DNA of 64,000 bases from Anaeromyxobacter sp. (GCA_016718565.1 JADKCZ010000002.1:620001-684000), one strand, 5' to 3'; numbered from the stretch's first letter, positions 24,585-33,635 are shown. Numbers and translations: made by a program. Notes: generated by a model not told the origin, from the letters alone.

Positions 24585-25256
24585 ATGCCCGCCCGCACCA
24601 CCCGCCGCGCCCGCCACCTCGCGGTCGCCGCCCTCCTCCTGCTGTCCGCGCCGTCCGGACGCGCCCGCGCCCAGGTGGCCGAGGCGCCCACCGCCGCGCC
24701 CGGCCAGGCCGCAGCGGGGCAGGCCACCGCCGAGCCTGGCCCGGACACCCCGGCCGAGGCCGCCCCACCCCCTGCCCTGCCCCGCGGCCAGCGCACCTTC
24801 GGCGTCGGCGCGACCCTCGGCTCCTGGGCGGGCGCCGGCCTCATCGCCGGCGGTGGGGGCCGGACCGTGAAGGGGTGGGTCACGGCCGGCTACGCGCCGG
24901 TGCTGGTCTTCTCCAACGCCAGGACCGCCAGCAGGTCGATCCGCTTCAACGGCTACTCGGCCTTCCAGGTGGGCGCCGACCTGGGCGTCCCGCTGGCGAT
25001 CCGGGAGCGCTCCGAGGCCCGGCTCCTCCTCGGCTACAAGTACAACACGGTCCTGGGTCACGGCGGCGGCGCCGGGGTGCGGCTCCTCTACGACCGGTCG
25101 GCGCACCTGGCGCTGGCGGTGGCGGCCGGGCTGACGGTCTTCCCCGCGGCCGAGCGGCGGCTCGACGAGCACCAGCACTACCCGCCCGACCGGGACCCCG
25201 GCCTGACGCCCGCGCTCCAGGGCGGCCTCACCCTGGAGCTGATCTGGTTCCCGTGA
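24585..25256 (+). CDS. putative outer-membrane beta-barrel protein
   Basis: 223 aa from ATG 24585 (AGGGAG seven bases upstream). There is a signal peptide with cleavage after about residue 29 (HLAVAALLLLSAPSGRARA). A Pro/Ala-rich linker spans about 30-70. Then alternating hydrophobic strands follow (TFGVGATLGSWAGAGLI, AFQVGADLGVPLAI, ARLLLGYKYNTVLG, LALAVAAGLTVFP), ending LTLELIWFP with an aromatic residue near the C-terminus, as in small eight-strand barrels. No specific family recognised. Its stop is 27 bp before asnS, so read-through into asnS is possible. Confidence 0.65.
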   Translation: MPARTTRRARHLAVAALLLLSAPSGRARAQVAEAPTAAPGQAAAGQATAEPGPDTPAEAAPPPALPRGQRTFGVGATLGSWAGAGLIAGGGGRTVKGWVTAGYAPVLVFSNARTASRSIRFNGYSAFQVGADLGVPLAIRERSEARLLLGYKYNTVLGHGGGAGVRLLYDRSAHLALAVAAGLTVFPAAERRLDEHQHYPPDRDPGLTPALQGGLTLELIWFP

Positions 25257-25283
25257 GCCGTCCCTCTGCTATCGTGCGCCCCC

Positions 25284-26588
25284 ATGTTCCCGCCCGTCCA
25301 CGTCGCCGACATCGCGAAGCACGAAGGCCAGGAAGTCACCCTGCACGGCTGGCTCCACCACCGCGCCTCCAAGGGGAAGCTGCACTTCCTCAAGCTGCGC
25401 GACGGCACCGGCGTCATCCAGTGCGTGGTCTTCAAGGGCAACGTCACCCCGGAGGTCTTCTTCGAGGCCGACCACCTGCCCCAGGAGACCTCCATCACGG
25501 TGAAGGGGCTGGTCAAGAAGGACGAGCGCTCCCCGCTCGGCTACGAGCTCGACGTGCGCGACCTCACCGTGGTCGCCAGGCCGTCGCAGGAGTACCCGCT
25601 GGGCCACAAGGACCACGGGGTGGCCTTCCTGATGGAGCAGCGCCACCTGTGGCTGCGCTCCCAGCGCCAGACGGTGGTCCTCAAGGTGCGCGCCTCGGTG
25701 GTCAAGGCCATCCGCGACTTCTTCGACGACCGCGGCTTCACGCTGGTGGACGCCCCCATCTTCACGCCCAGCGCCTGCGAGGGCACCAGCAACCTCTTCG
25801 AGGTGCCCTACTTCGACCTCGGCAAGGCCTACCTGACCCAGTCCGGCCAGCTCTACATGGAGGCCGCGGCCATGGCGCTCGGCAAGGTCTACTGCTTCGG
25901 GCCGACCTTCCGCGCCGAGAAGTCCAAGACCCGCCGCCACCTCACCGAGTTCTGGATGGTCGAGCCGGAGGTGGCCTTCATGGACCTCGAGGGCGACATG
26001 GAGCTGATGGAGCAGTTCGTCTCCTCGGTGGTGGGCGCGGTGCTGGCCAAGCACGAGGTCGAGCTCAAGACGGTGCTGGAGCGCGACGTGGAGAAGCTCC
26101 GCAACGTCAAGCCGCCCTTCCCGCGCATCACCTACACCGAGGCGGTGGAGGTGCTGCAGAAGGCCGGCCACCCCATGCGGTGGGGCGACGACATCGGCGG
26201 CGACGAGGAGACGGTCATCGCCAACGCCTACGACCGGCCGGTCATGGTCCACCGCTACCCGGCCGAGATGAAGGCCTTCTACTTCAAGAAGGACCCCGCC
26301 GACCCCAAGGTGGCGCTGGGCTGCGACGTGCTGGCCCCCGAGGGCTACGGCGAGATCATCGGCGGCGGGCAGCGCGAGGAGGACCTGGCCACGCTGGAGG
26401 CGGCCATCGCCCACCACCAGCTGCCCAAGGAGGCCTTCGAGTGGTACCTCGACCTGCGCCGCTACGGGTCGGTGCCGCACGCCGGCTTCGGCATGGGCGT
26501 GGAGCGCTGCGTGGCCTGGATCTGCGGCCTGCACCACGTCCGCGAGACCATCCCGTTCGCCCGCATGATGGAGCGCATCACGCCGTAG
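25284..26588 (+). CDS. asnS: asparaginyl-tRNA synthetase
   Basis: 434 aa, class IIb. The N-terminal OB-fold anticodon-binding domain covers about 1-110 (VTLHGWLHHRASKGKLHFLKLRDGTG region). Class II motif 2 is FRAEKSKTRRHLTEFWMVEPE and motif 3 is GFGMGVERCVAWI. The H-L-T-E-F-W form and the overall length indicate AsnRS rather than AspRS, which has a large insertion. No Shine-Dalgarno precedes the ATG; a -10-like TATCGT ends 8 nt before it, consistent with leaderless initiation. Converges with cheY, with only 9 bp between stops. Confidence 0.95.
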   Translation: MFPPVHVADIAKHEGQEVTLHGWLHHRASKGKLHFLKLRDGTGVIQCVVFKGNVTPEVFFEADHLPQETSITVKGLVKKDERSPLGYELDVRDLTVVARPSQEYPLGHKDHGVAFLMEQRHLWLRSQRQTVVLKVRASVVKAIRDFFDDRGFTLVDAPIFTPSACEGTSNLFEVPYFDLGKAYLTQSGQLYMEAAAMALGKVYCFGPTFRAEKSKTRRHLTEFWMVEPEVAFMDLEGDMELMEQFVSSVVGAVLAKHEVELKTVLERDVEKLRNVKPPFPRITYTEAVEVLQKAGHPMRWGDDIGGDEETVIANAYDRPVMVHRYPAEMKAFYFKKDPADPKVALGCDVLAPEGYGEIIGGGQREEDLATLEAAIAHHQLPKEAFEWYLDLRRYGSVPHAGFGMGVERCVAWICGLHHVRETIPFARMMERITP

Positions 26589-26597
26589 GCCGGCGGC

Positions 26598-26975
26598 CTA
26601 CCCCATCCCGAGCAGCGCCCGCACCGCCTCGACCACCTGCGGCGCCTGCACCGGCTTCACCAGGTACTGGCTGGCGCCCAGCGCCATGGCCCGCCGCCGA
26701 TCGGCCTCTGCCCCCTCGGTGGTGATGACCACGATGGGGACGCGCTGGTGCACCCCCCCCTGGCGCACCAGCCCCACCAGCTTGAGCCCGTCCAGCACCG
26801 GCATGTTGATGTCGGTGAGCAGGATGTCGTAGCGGCCCGAGGCCAGCTTGCGCCAGGCCTCGGCGCCATCGCCCGCCTCCGAGGTGGCCATCCCGTCCAC
26901 CCGCCCCAGCGCGTAGCAGAGCTGCCGCCGCATGGAGGGGCTGTCGTCGACGACCAGGGCGTGGAGGAGGGCCAA
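26598..26975 (-). CDS. cheY: single-domain response regulator (CheY-like)
   Basis: 125 aa from a TTG at 26975, the first plausible start before LHALVVDDSPS; no Shine-Dalgarno is visible. The receiver-domain residues are all present: the acidic pair VVDDS, phospho-acceptor Asp at about 55 (LLTDINMP), Thr in VVITTEG and Lys at about 107 (YLVKP). No output domain, so it likely acts by protein contact. It is the last gene of the chemosensory operon, 14 bp after cheB. Whether it acts on a motor or another output cannot be seen. Confidence 0.85.
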   Translation of the reverse strand: MALLHALVVDDSPSMRRQLCYALGRVDGMATSEAGDGAEAWRKLASGRYDILLTDINMPVLDGLKLVGLVRQGGVHQRVPIVVITTEGAEADRRRAMALGASQYLVKPVQAPQVVEAVRALLGMG

Positions 26976-26989
26976 AGCGGGGGCCTGGG

Positions 26990-28051
26990 TCAGGTGTCGC
27001 GGGCGAAGCGGATCAGGCGGGCGGCCAGCGCCTCGAGGGGCAGCACCTCGTCGACCGCGCCGCCGGCCTGCGCGGCCTGTGGCATGCCGTATACCACGGC
27101 CGACGCCTCGGACTCGGCCAGGGTCAGGCCGCCGGCCGACTTGACGGCGCGGATGCCGGCGGCGCCGTCGCTCCCCATGCCGGTCAGGATCAGGCCGCAC
27201 AGCCGGCGCGGCAAGGCCAGCGCCGCCGAGGTGAAGAGCCGGTCGATGGACGGACAGATCCGCCCGGGGGTGCCGACCGGATCCGGGGCGGCCAGGCGGG
27301 CCCGCAGCGCGCCGTCCGGGCCGGGGTCGCGCCGCAGCTCCAGGTGGCTGCCGCCCGGCGCCACCAGCACCCGGCCCACCGCCACCAGGTCGCCGTCCTC
27401 GGCCTCGGTCACCGAGAACGGGGTGGTGCGCGCCAGCCGGTCGGCGAAGGCCCGGGTGAACTTCTCCGGCATGTGCTGCGCCACCAGCAGGCCCACCGGC
27501 AGGTCGCCGGGAAGGGCCGCCAGCAGCGCCTGCAGCGCCCCGGGCCCGCCGGTGGAGGCGCCGATCACGATCAGGCGCGGCGGCTCGATGGGCGGGAGGG
27601 GCGCGGCGGGATCGTGCTCGGCGGCCAGGCGGGTGGCCAGGTTGTCGACGCGCAGCGCCCGCACCACGCCGAACTTCTGCAGCAGCTCCTGGCGCACCGC
27701 CTGCAGGCCGCCCCCCTCCGGCTTGGCCACGAAGTCGAGCGCCCCCAGCTCCAGGGTCTTGAAGACGTCCTGCTTGCGCGACAGCGAGGAGAGGACGATC
27801 ACCGGGGTGGGCCGGCGCGCCATGAGGAGGCGCAGGAAGGTGAAGCCGTCCATGCGGGGCATCTGCAGGTCGAGCAGCACCACGTCCGGCCGGGCCGACA
27901 GCGCCAGCTGCAGCGCCTGCTCGCCGTCGCGGGCCTGTCCCACCACCTGGGCGCCCTCGTCCTCCAGCACGCGCCGCAGCTCGCCGCGGCTGGCCTCGGA
28001 GTCGTCCACCAGCAGGACGCGCAGGCCGTCCAGGGGCCCGGGGCCGGTCAC
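26990..28051 (-). CDS. cheB: chemoreceptor glutamate methylesterase CheB
   Basis: 353 aa, GTG start overlapping the cheR stop (GTGA). An N-terminal receiver domain has its phospho-acceptor Asp at about 61 (VVLLDLQMPRMDG). The C-terminal methylesterase has the triad Ser at about 166 (GASTGGPGAL), His at about 193 (AQHMPEKFT) and Asp at about 295 (TGMGSDGAAG). CheB removes methyl groups from receptors and is activated by CheA phosphorylation, giving adaptation together with the adjacent CheR. No receptor gene is in the operon, so the substrate receptor is encoded elsewhere. Confidence 0.95.
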   Translation of the reverse strand: MTGPGPLDGLRVLLVDDSEASRGELRRVLEDEGAQVVGQARDGEQALQLALSARPDVVLLDLQMPRMDGFTFLRLLMARRPTPVIVLSSLSRKQDVFKTLELGALDFVAKPEGGGLQAVRQELLQKFGVVRALRVDNLATRLAAEHDPAAPLPPIEPPRLIVIGASTGGPGALQALLAALPGDLPVGLLVAQHMPEKFTRAFADRLARTTPFSVTEAEDGDLVAVGRVLVAPGGSHLELRRDPGPDGALRARLAAPDPVGTPGRICPSIDRLFTSAALALPRRLCGLILTGMGSDGAAGIRAVKSAGGLTLAESEASAVVYGMPQAAQAGGAVDEVLPLEALAARLIRFARDT

Positions 28052-28923
28052 GGGCCCACCTCGCCGGCCGCCTGGGGGCGGCGGTAGACCAGGTCGTCGT
28101 CGAGGTGGACCAGCTCGAAGTCGGCCGAGACGTTGAGCAGCGACTCCGAGTGGCCCAGCAGCAGCCAGCCCCCCGGGCGGAGCCGCTCGTGCAGCCGCTT
28201 GAGGGTGCGGCGCCGCGCGCCCACCTCGAAGTAGATCATGACGTTCCGGCAGAAGGCCACGTCCACCCGCCCCACCCCGGCCAGGCCCCGGTCGTCCAGC
28301 AGGTTGGCGGCGGTGAAGCGGACGGTGCGGCGGACCGCCTCGTCCACCACCCACTTGCCGCTGCGCAGGTGGAACCAGCGCCGCATGGCCTTGCCCTCCG
28401 GGCTGCGGAAGGCGTGCTCGCCGTAGGCTCCGGCGCGCGCCACGGCCAGGCAGCGCCGCGAGATGTCCGCGCCCACCACCTCCAGCTCCCAGCCCTCGAA
28501 GAGGCCCGAGGCCCGCAGCAGGATGGCGATGGTGTAGGCCTCCTCGCCGGTGGCGCAGCCGGCCGAGAGGACGCGCAGGCTCCGCTCGCGGGCGCGCTCC
28601 CGCGCCAGCTCCGGCAGGATCTGGCGCGTGAAGGCCCGCAGCTGCATGGGCTCGCGGTGGAAGTAGGTCTCGTTGGTGGTGAGCAGGTCGGTGGCCTCGT
28701 CGAGCTCGCCCAGGCCGCGGGGGTCGAAGCGCACGAAGCGGTGGTAGTCCAGGTAGCTGGGCAGGCCGTGGATCTGCAGCCGGGGCGCCAGCCGCCGCTC
28801 CAGCAGGTACCGCAGGTCGTCGCGGAACCAGATGCCGCAGTGCGCGTGGATGAGGTCGCGCAGGAGGCGGAACTCCTCCTCGGTCATGGCCGGGGCCAGG
28901 CCCGACGTAGGGGGCGGCGTCAT
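28048..28923 (-). CDS. cheR: chemotaxis protein methyltransferase CheR
   Basis: 291 aa. The ATG at 28923 overlaps the HEAT-gene stop (ATGA); an internal ATG at 28887 is possible. An N-terminal helical domain (TEEEFRLLRDLIHAHCGIWF) is followed by the SAM-dependent methyltransferase core: LLTTNETYFHREP, the SAM motif VLSAGCATGEEAYTIAIL and the late FCRNVMIYF strand, then LLLGHSESL. It methylates glutamates on chemoreceptors. Adaptation partner of the adjacent CheB. Confidence 0.95.
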   Translation of the reverse strand: MTPPPTSGLAPAMTEEEFRLLRDLIHAHCGIWFRDDLRYLLERRLAPRLQIHGLPSYLDYHRFVRFDPRGLGELDEATDLLTTNETYFHREPMQLRAFTRQILPELARERARERSLRVLSAGCATGEEAYTIAILLRASGLFEGWELEVVGADISRRCLAVARAGAYGEHAFRSPEGKAMRRWFHLRSGKWVVDEAVRRTVRFTAANLLDDRGLAGVGRVDVAFCRNVMIYFEVGARRRTLKRLHERLRPGGWLLLGHSESLLNVSADFELVHLDDDLVYRRPQAAGEVGP

Positions 28924-31031
28924 CCCCGCGGCGGCCCGGCCAGCGCCCGGACGGCCTCCTCGAAGGCCCTGGCCACCAGGGGATCCGGATCGTCGGCGGC
29001 CAGCCGGGCCGCCAGCTGGCGCAGGCCGGCGTCGCCGCGGGCCCCGATGGCCCGGGCCGCCGCGTGGCGCACGTCCCAGCGCGGGCTGGCCGCCGCCAGG
29101 CCGAGCAGGCGGCGCCCCTCCTGGCCCGGCAGGCCCCCGGCCGCGGCCACGGCCTCCTTCGCCACCTCCGGGTCGGCGTGGCCCAGGGCGCGCTCCACCA
29201 GCTCGACCGGCGCCGGGCCGAAGCGCGAGAGGGCGTGCAGGCCGGCCACCACCACCTGGGGTGGCGCCGTCCCGGTCACCACGGCGGCGATGCGGGCGGC
29301 GTGCTCGGGCCGGCCGCAGGCGCCCAGGGCGTCCACCGCCGCGGCCTGGACGGCCGGCTCGGGGTCGGTGAGGGCCACGGTGAGCGCCGCCATGGCGTGG
29401 ACGCAGAGCGGGTGCTCGCCCTCCTCCGGATCGCCGAGCCGCCGGTCGGCGTTGGCCTCGGCCAGCGCCACGAAGGCGCGCGCCGCCGAGGCCCGCACCG
29501 CCCAGGCGGGGTCCGACAGGGCGTCGATCAGCTCCGGCACGTGCTCGCCGCGCAGCAGGCCGCGCTGGCCGATGGCCGCCACCGCGCCGGCCGCCGCCAT
29601 GCGCCGCACCACGGCGCCGCCCGCCAGCCCCTGCCGCACCAGCCGCAGGTCCTCGCCCTCGCCGGCCGCCCCCAGGATGCGATAGATGGCCGCCGAGGGG
29701 CTGGCCGCCGCGCGGGTCCGGCACTCCACCAGCACCGCGCTGCGCCCCTCCGGCGAGCGCTGGGCGATGCGACTCAGCGCCGAGGCCGCCACGCCGGAGA
29801 GCGCCGGCAGGTCGTCGCCCAGCAGCCCGCCCAGGGCCGGCACGGCCCGCGCGTCGCCCAGGCGGCCCAGGGCGGCGATGGCCTCGGCCTGGACCTGCGG
29901 GTCGAGGTCGCTCGCCCCGTAGACCAGCGACTGGAGCGCCTCGGCCTGCCCCGCGCCGGCCAGGGCCCCGTGGACGGTGACCCGCGCCAGCGGCGAGAGC
30001 TCCGGCAGCACGCCGGCCAGCGCGGCCAGGAGCTCGCTGCCGCGCGGCAGGGCGTCGAGCGCCTCCTCCACCAGCGGCCGGTGGCGGTCGTCGCCGGCCA
30101 GCCTGGCCATGGCCGGGCCGTGGCGGGCGTCGCCCACCCAGGCCAGCACCGTCAGGGCGCCCGCCGCGACGAAGGGCTCCTCCGAGGCCAGCGCGGCCAC
30201 GCAGGCCTCGGCCACCGACGGATCCTGTGCGGCGGCGGCGCGCGCGCCGGCGGCCAGGCGGACCAGGGCCTCCGGCCCGCGCCGAGCGCGCTGCTGGCCG
30301 ATGGCGCCCAGGGCCGCCTCGCGGGCGGAGCGCGACCGCTCCGACAGGCCGCCGGCCAGCACCTCCAGCGCCGCCGCGTCGTCGCTCGGGCCCAGGGTGC
30401 GGTAGGCGGCGGGACGCAGCGCCCGGTCGCCCATGAGGCGGGTCAGGCGCCAGACCGGCGGGGCCACCCGCAGCCCCGCCAGGGCGTCCAGCGCCGCCCC
30501 CTGGAGCGTGACGTCGTCGGAGTCGAGCGCCGCCAGGAGCCCGGCCGCCGCCTCCGGACCGCCCACCTGGCCGAGCGCCGCGGCCGCGGCCGCGCGGACG
30601 TTGGGGTCGGCGGCGGCCAGCCGGGCCGCCAGCGCCGGCACGGCGCGCCGGTCGCCCAGCGCCCCGACCACCGGCGCCACGGCCAGGACCACCTCGACGT
30701 CGCCGCTGCCCAGCCGCTCCACCAGGGCCGGCATGGCCAGCCCGCCCAGCTGCACCAGGGCGGCGCCGGCGGCGGCCCGCCCGCCGGGGCTGTCGGCGCC
30801 GGTGAGCGCCGCCACCAGCCGGGCCAGCGCCGGGGCGGGCTCGGCCAGGGCCCCCAGGCGCTCCACCGCCGCGCTGCGGACCCGCCAGCTCTCGTCGTCC
30901 AGGCGGGCGAACAGCTCGTCGAGCTCGGCCGGGTGGGCGCCGTCCAGCTCCAGGACGGCCCGGTAGCGGGTCTCCTCGTCGGGGTGGCGGGCGCTGGCCA
31001 GCCGCGCCTCGGGGTGGCCGGGCAGCGTCAT
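28920..31031 (-). CDS. HEAT/PBS-lyase-repeat protein of a chemosensory operon
   Basis: 703 aa. Almost the whole length is helical HEAT repeats of about 30-35 residues, with cores such as RVRSAAVERLGAL, NVRAAAAAALGQVGG, QAEAIAALGRLGDARAVPAL and AVQAAAVDALGACG. No catalytic motif, signal peptide or membrane segment was seen, so a cytoplasmic solenoid scaffold is expected. It is locked into the operon by ATGA overlaps with cheW upstream and cheR downstream. HEAT-repeat proteins occur in some myxobacterial and other deltaproteobacterial che clusters, where they are thought to bind pathway proteins. The partner here is unknown. Confidence 0.85.
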   Translation of the reverse strand: MTLPGHPEARLASARHPDEETRYRAVLELDGAHPAELDELFARLDDESWRVRSAAVERLGALAEPAPALARLVAALTGADSPGGRAAAGAALVQLGGLAMPALVERLGSGDVEVVLAVAPVVGALGDRRAVPALAARLAAADPNVRAAAAAALGQVGGPEAAAGLLAALDSDDVTLQGAALDALAGLRVAPPVWRLTRLMGDRALRPAAYRTLGPSDDAAALEVLAGGLSERSRSAREAALGAIGQQRARRGPEALVRLAAGARAAAAQDPSVAEACVAALASEEPFVAAGALTVLAWVGDARHGPAMARLAGDDRHRPLVEEALDALPRGSELLAALAGVLPELSPLARVTVHGALAGAGQAEALQSLVYGASDLDPQVQAEAIAALGRLGDARAVPALGGLLGDDLPALSGVAASALSRIAQRSPEGRSAVLVECRTRAAASPSAAIYRILGAAGEGEDLRLVRQGLAGGAVVRRMAAAGAVAAIGQRGLLRGEHVPELIDALSDPAWAVRASAARAFVALAEANADRRLGDPEEGEHPLCVHAMAALTVALTDPEPAVQAAAVDALGACGRPEHAARIAAVVTGTAPPQVVVAGLHALSRFGPAPVELVERALGHADPEVAKEAVAAAGGLPGQEGRRLLGLAAASPRWDVRHAAARAIGARGDAGLRQLAARLAADDPDPLVARAFEEAVRALAGPPRG

Positions 31032-31579
31032 GGCTGTCGCACCGCCTCGACCAGCGCCCTGGCCGCCTCGGCCTCGCCGGGCACCACCGGGTCGAGCAGC
31101 GCCTTCACGTTGAGGAGCAGCCGGAGCCGCCCGGAGCCGCCGCGGCGGCCGGTGGGCTGGCTGCCGTCGCCCCCGCACACCCCCAGGAAGAAGCGCGGGC
31201 CGCCCTGGTCCACCAGCGAGGGCGCCGGCCGGATCTCGGAGCGCGGCAGCCGCAGCACCTCGCAGACCTCGTCCACCACCAGCCCGAGGCGCCGCCCCGC
31301 CACGTGCACCACCAGCAGCCGGGTCTTGCGGCCGTGGGCCACCGGCGGGAGCCCGAAGCGCTTGCGCACGTCCACCACCGGCACCACCTCGCCGCGCAGG
31401 CGGACCACGCCGTCCACGAAGGCCGGGGCGCGCGGCACCGGCGTGACCGGGAGCGGGTTGACGATCTCCTGCACCCGCATGATGTCCACGGCGTAGTCCT
31501 CTCCCCCGATGCGGAAGGTGCACAGCTGCACCTGCTTGGCGCCCCGGTCGGCGGCCGTCGGCTCGTTCGTCGCCGCCAT
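31028..31579 (-). CDS. cheW: CheW-domain coupling protein
   Basis: 183 aa, ATG sharing one base with the upstream cheW stop (TGATG). CheW links receptors to CheA. The domain runs from about residue 17 (LCTFRIGGEDYAVDIMRVQE) through VDGVVRLRGEVVPVVDVRKRFG to LLLNVKALLDP. An extra Gly/Arg-rich loop (GGDGSQPTGRRGG, about 140-153) interrupts the second half and is not usual. It is one of two CheW proteins encoded side by side. Confidence 0.92.
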   Translation of the reverse strand: MAATNEPTAADRGAKQVQLCTFRIGGEDYAVDIMRVQEIVNPLPVTPVPRAPAFVDGVVRLRGEVVPVVDVRKRFGLPPVAHGRKTRLLVVHVAGRRLGLVVDEVCEVLRLPRSEIRPAPSLVDQGGPRFFLGVCGGDGSQPTGRRGGSGRLRLLLNVKALLDPVVPGEAEAARALVEAVRQP

Positions 31580-32784
31580 CAGCCCCTCGCCTCGGCCGGC
31601 CGGCGGCCGGCCCGCAGCAGCCCGGCCACCGAGAGGATGGTGAAGATGCGGTCCCGGTCCCGCCCGATCCCCTCCAGGCAGTCGCCGGCGGCGCCGCCGA
31701 TGCCCTGCGGGCAGGCCTCGACGGCCCCCGGCAGGAGCCGCACCACGCTGGCCACCGCGTCCACCTGCAGCCCACAGGGACCGGCCCCGTCGTCCACGAT
31801 GACCACCCGCCCGCCCTCGCTCGGGCCGGAGGGCGGCAGGCCGAGCCGGGCCCGGGGGTCGAAGACCGCCACCACCTCGCCGCGCACCGTGATGACGCCC
31901 AGCACGTCGGCCGGCGCCCTGGGCACCTCGGTGATGGGCGGGGAGCGCATCACCTCGCGCACCCGGCCGATCTCGACGCCGTACACCTCGGCCCCGAGCA
32001 GGAAGGTGAGGTACTCCACCCGCTGCTCCGGCTCCGGCGCGGCCGCCGCGGCCTGGGCCGGCGCGGCCATCGACCCCAGGTCCGGTCCGGGCTCGTCGGG
32101 GCGGTAGAAGAACTCGTCGAGGGGATCGGCGCCGGCCGGCGTGGCGGGCGCCACCAGGCCCGCCGGCGGCGCCGGGGCGAGCGCCTGGCCCCCGGCGGGC
32201 GCCTGGGCCCACCCCCGACCCGGCTCGGCGTCGGGGCCGGGGGCGCGGTCGCCCTCCAGGCCGACCTCGGCCCCTGGCTGCGGGCCGCCGCGGGGGCGGT
32301 AGGTGGAGAAGCGGGCGTCCGGCGCGGCCTGCAGGTCGCGCAGCTTGGCCTCCAGCTCGGCCTCGGCCTGGGCCTGCTCGTCGGCGCGGAGCTGGGCCTC
32401 CCGCGCCAGCCGGTCCGCCTCCTCCGCCCCGATGGGTTCGGCTGGCGGGGAGGAGAGCGGGCCCTCGGCCGGGCCGGCGCTCCAGGCCAGCGCCGCCTCC
32501 ACCTCCTGGTGTGAAGGAGGCAGCTCCTCCGGCCGCTCCGGCCAGGCCGGCCCGGCCTCGGCCCGAGCCGGCGGGATCTGGCCGCCCTCGGCCGGACCGC
32601 CCGCACCAGCCTCGGGGGGGAGCGGGAGCGGGTCGAGGGCCAGCGCCCGGTGCGGGGACGCGGGGGCGCCCTCGCCGGCTGGGGCGGCGTCCGCGGACCC
32701 GCCTGGCGAGCCGGCTGGGCGCGCGGCGGCGGCGCGCGCCGCCGCCCGCTCCTTCGCCTTGCGCCTGATCTCGAGGAAGTCCAT
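31579..32784 (-). CDS. CheW-domain protein with a long N-terminal extension
   Basis: 401 aa. Only the last ~165 residues are the CheW domain (EYLTFLLGAEVYGVEIGRVR, GVITVRGEVVAVFDPRARLG, ending FTILSVAGLLR). The first ~240 residues form a basic start (DFLEIRRKAKERAAARAAAA), a Pro/Ala/Glu-rich spacer and a short helical coil (EADRLAREAQLRADEQAQAE, about 125-150) that may self-associate. Such extensions could place CheW in an array or bind a partner. It lies between the ExeA-like ATPase gene (14 bp) and the second cheW. Confidence 0.88.
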   Translation of the reverse strand: MDFLEIRRKAKERAAARAAAARPAGSPGGSADAAPAGEGAPASPHRALALDPLPLPPEAGAGGPAEGGQIPPARAEAGPAWPERPEELPPSHQEVEAALAWSAGPAEGPLSSPPAEPIGAEEADRLAREAQLRADEQAQAEAELEAKLRDLQAAPDARFSTYRPRGGPQPGAEVGLEGDRAPGPDAEPGRGWAQAPAGGQALAPAPPAGLVAPATPAGADPLDEFFYRPDEPGPDLGSMAAPAQAAAAAPEPEQRVEYLTFLLGAEVYGVEIGRVREVMRSPPITEVPRAPADVLGVITVRGEVVAVFDPRARLGLPPSGPSEGGRVVIVDDGAGPCGLQVDAVASVVRLLPGAVEACPQGIGGAAGDCLEGIGRDRDRIFTILSVAGLLRAGRRPAEARG

Positions 32785-32798
32785 GCCGGGCCGCGAGT

Positions 32799-33623
32799 CT
32801 ACCGCGCCCCCCCTGGACCGCCCAGAAACGCCGCCAGATCGGCCGCCGCCGCCTCCACCGCCGCCGCGCCCACCTCGTCGGCGTCGCGCCCGAAGGCCTC
32901 CAGCAGCGCGCTCCCCGCCAGCTGGTTGAGCCGGCGCGGCACGCCGCCGCCGTGGTGGTGCAGCGCCGCCACCGCCTCGGGGGTGAAGAGCGGGGCCTGG
33001 CGACCGGCCACCCCGAGGCGGTGGGCCAGGTAGGCGCCGGTCTCGGCCAGGTCGAGCGCCCCGACGTGGTAGGCCACGCCGATGCGCTGGGCGAAGGCCT
33101 CGCCGCCCCGGTCGCGCACCCGCTGCCGCAGCTCCGGCTGGCCCACCAGCAGCAGCCCCACCAGCGCCCGGTCGTCCGCCGCCAGGTTGGTGAGGAGCCG
33201 CAGCTCGTCGAAGGCGGCGCGCCCGGCCAGCAGCTGGGCCTCGTCGATCACCACCACCGGGAACTGCCCCTCGGCGTCGAGCTCGCCCAGGCGCTCGGCC
33301 AGCGCCGACCAGGTGTCGGCCTTGCGCCGGGTGGGCGGCAGCCCGAACCCCTCGGCGATGGCCCCCAGGAGCTGGGCCGGCGGCAGGGCCGGGTTGACGA
33401 TGAAGCTGAAGCGGCAGCGGTCGGCGAAGGCGTCCACCAGGGCCCGCGACAGGGTGGTCTTGCCCGCCCCCACCTCGCCGGTGAGCACCGCCAGCTCCCG
33501 CTCCTCCACCGCGTGGGAGAGCCGCGCCAGCGCCTCGGCGTGCTGGCGGGACGGGAACAGGAACGCCGGGTCTGGCGTCTTGGCGAAGGGCTTCCGGGTC
33601 AGGCCGAAGTGCTCGAGGTACAT
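32799..33623 (-). CDS. ExeA-like AAA ATPase in the chemosensory operon
   Basis: 274 aa. The start YLEHFGLTRKPFAKTPDP is the classic opening of the ExeA/GspA-type AAA family. Walker A GEVGAGKTT lies at about 49-57, Walker B VVVIDEAQ at about 124-131, and LLVGQPELRQRV contains the sensor region. There is no membrane helix or peptidoglycan-binding domain after the ATPase part, unlike full ExeA, so it would be cytoplasmic. It sits between cheA (12 bp) and cheW (14 bp), which implies a role in the che pathway, for example in positioning or assembly; that role is inferred from position alone. Confidence 0.85.
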   Translation of the reverse strand: MYLEHFGLTRKPFAKTPDPAFLFPSRQHAEALARLSHAVEERELAVLTGEVGAGKTTLSRALVDAFADRCRFSFIVNPALPPAQLLGAIAEGFGLPPTRRKADTWSALAERLGELDAEGQFPVVVIDEAQLLAGRAAFDELRLLTNLAADDRALVGLLLVGQPELRQRVRDRGGEAFAQRIGVAYHVGALDLAETGAYLAHRLGVAGRQAPLFTPEAVAALHHHGGGVPRRLNQLAGSALLEAFGRDADEVGAAAVEAAAADLAAFLGGPGGAR

Positions 33624-33635
33624 GGCGGGCCGGCG

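Noticed and set aside
19863..25178. A 5.3-kb open frame spanning lptE, leuS, the reductase gene and beyond on the minus strand
   Set aside because: It is an artefact of scarce stop codons in high-G+C DNA. Only its last 190 codons (lptE) are protein-like; the rest is a shifted frame of leuS and fprA.
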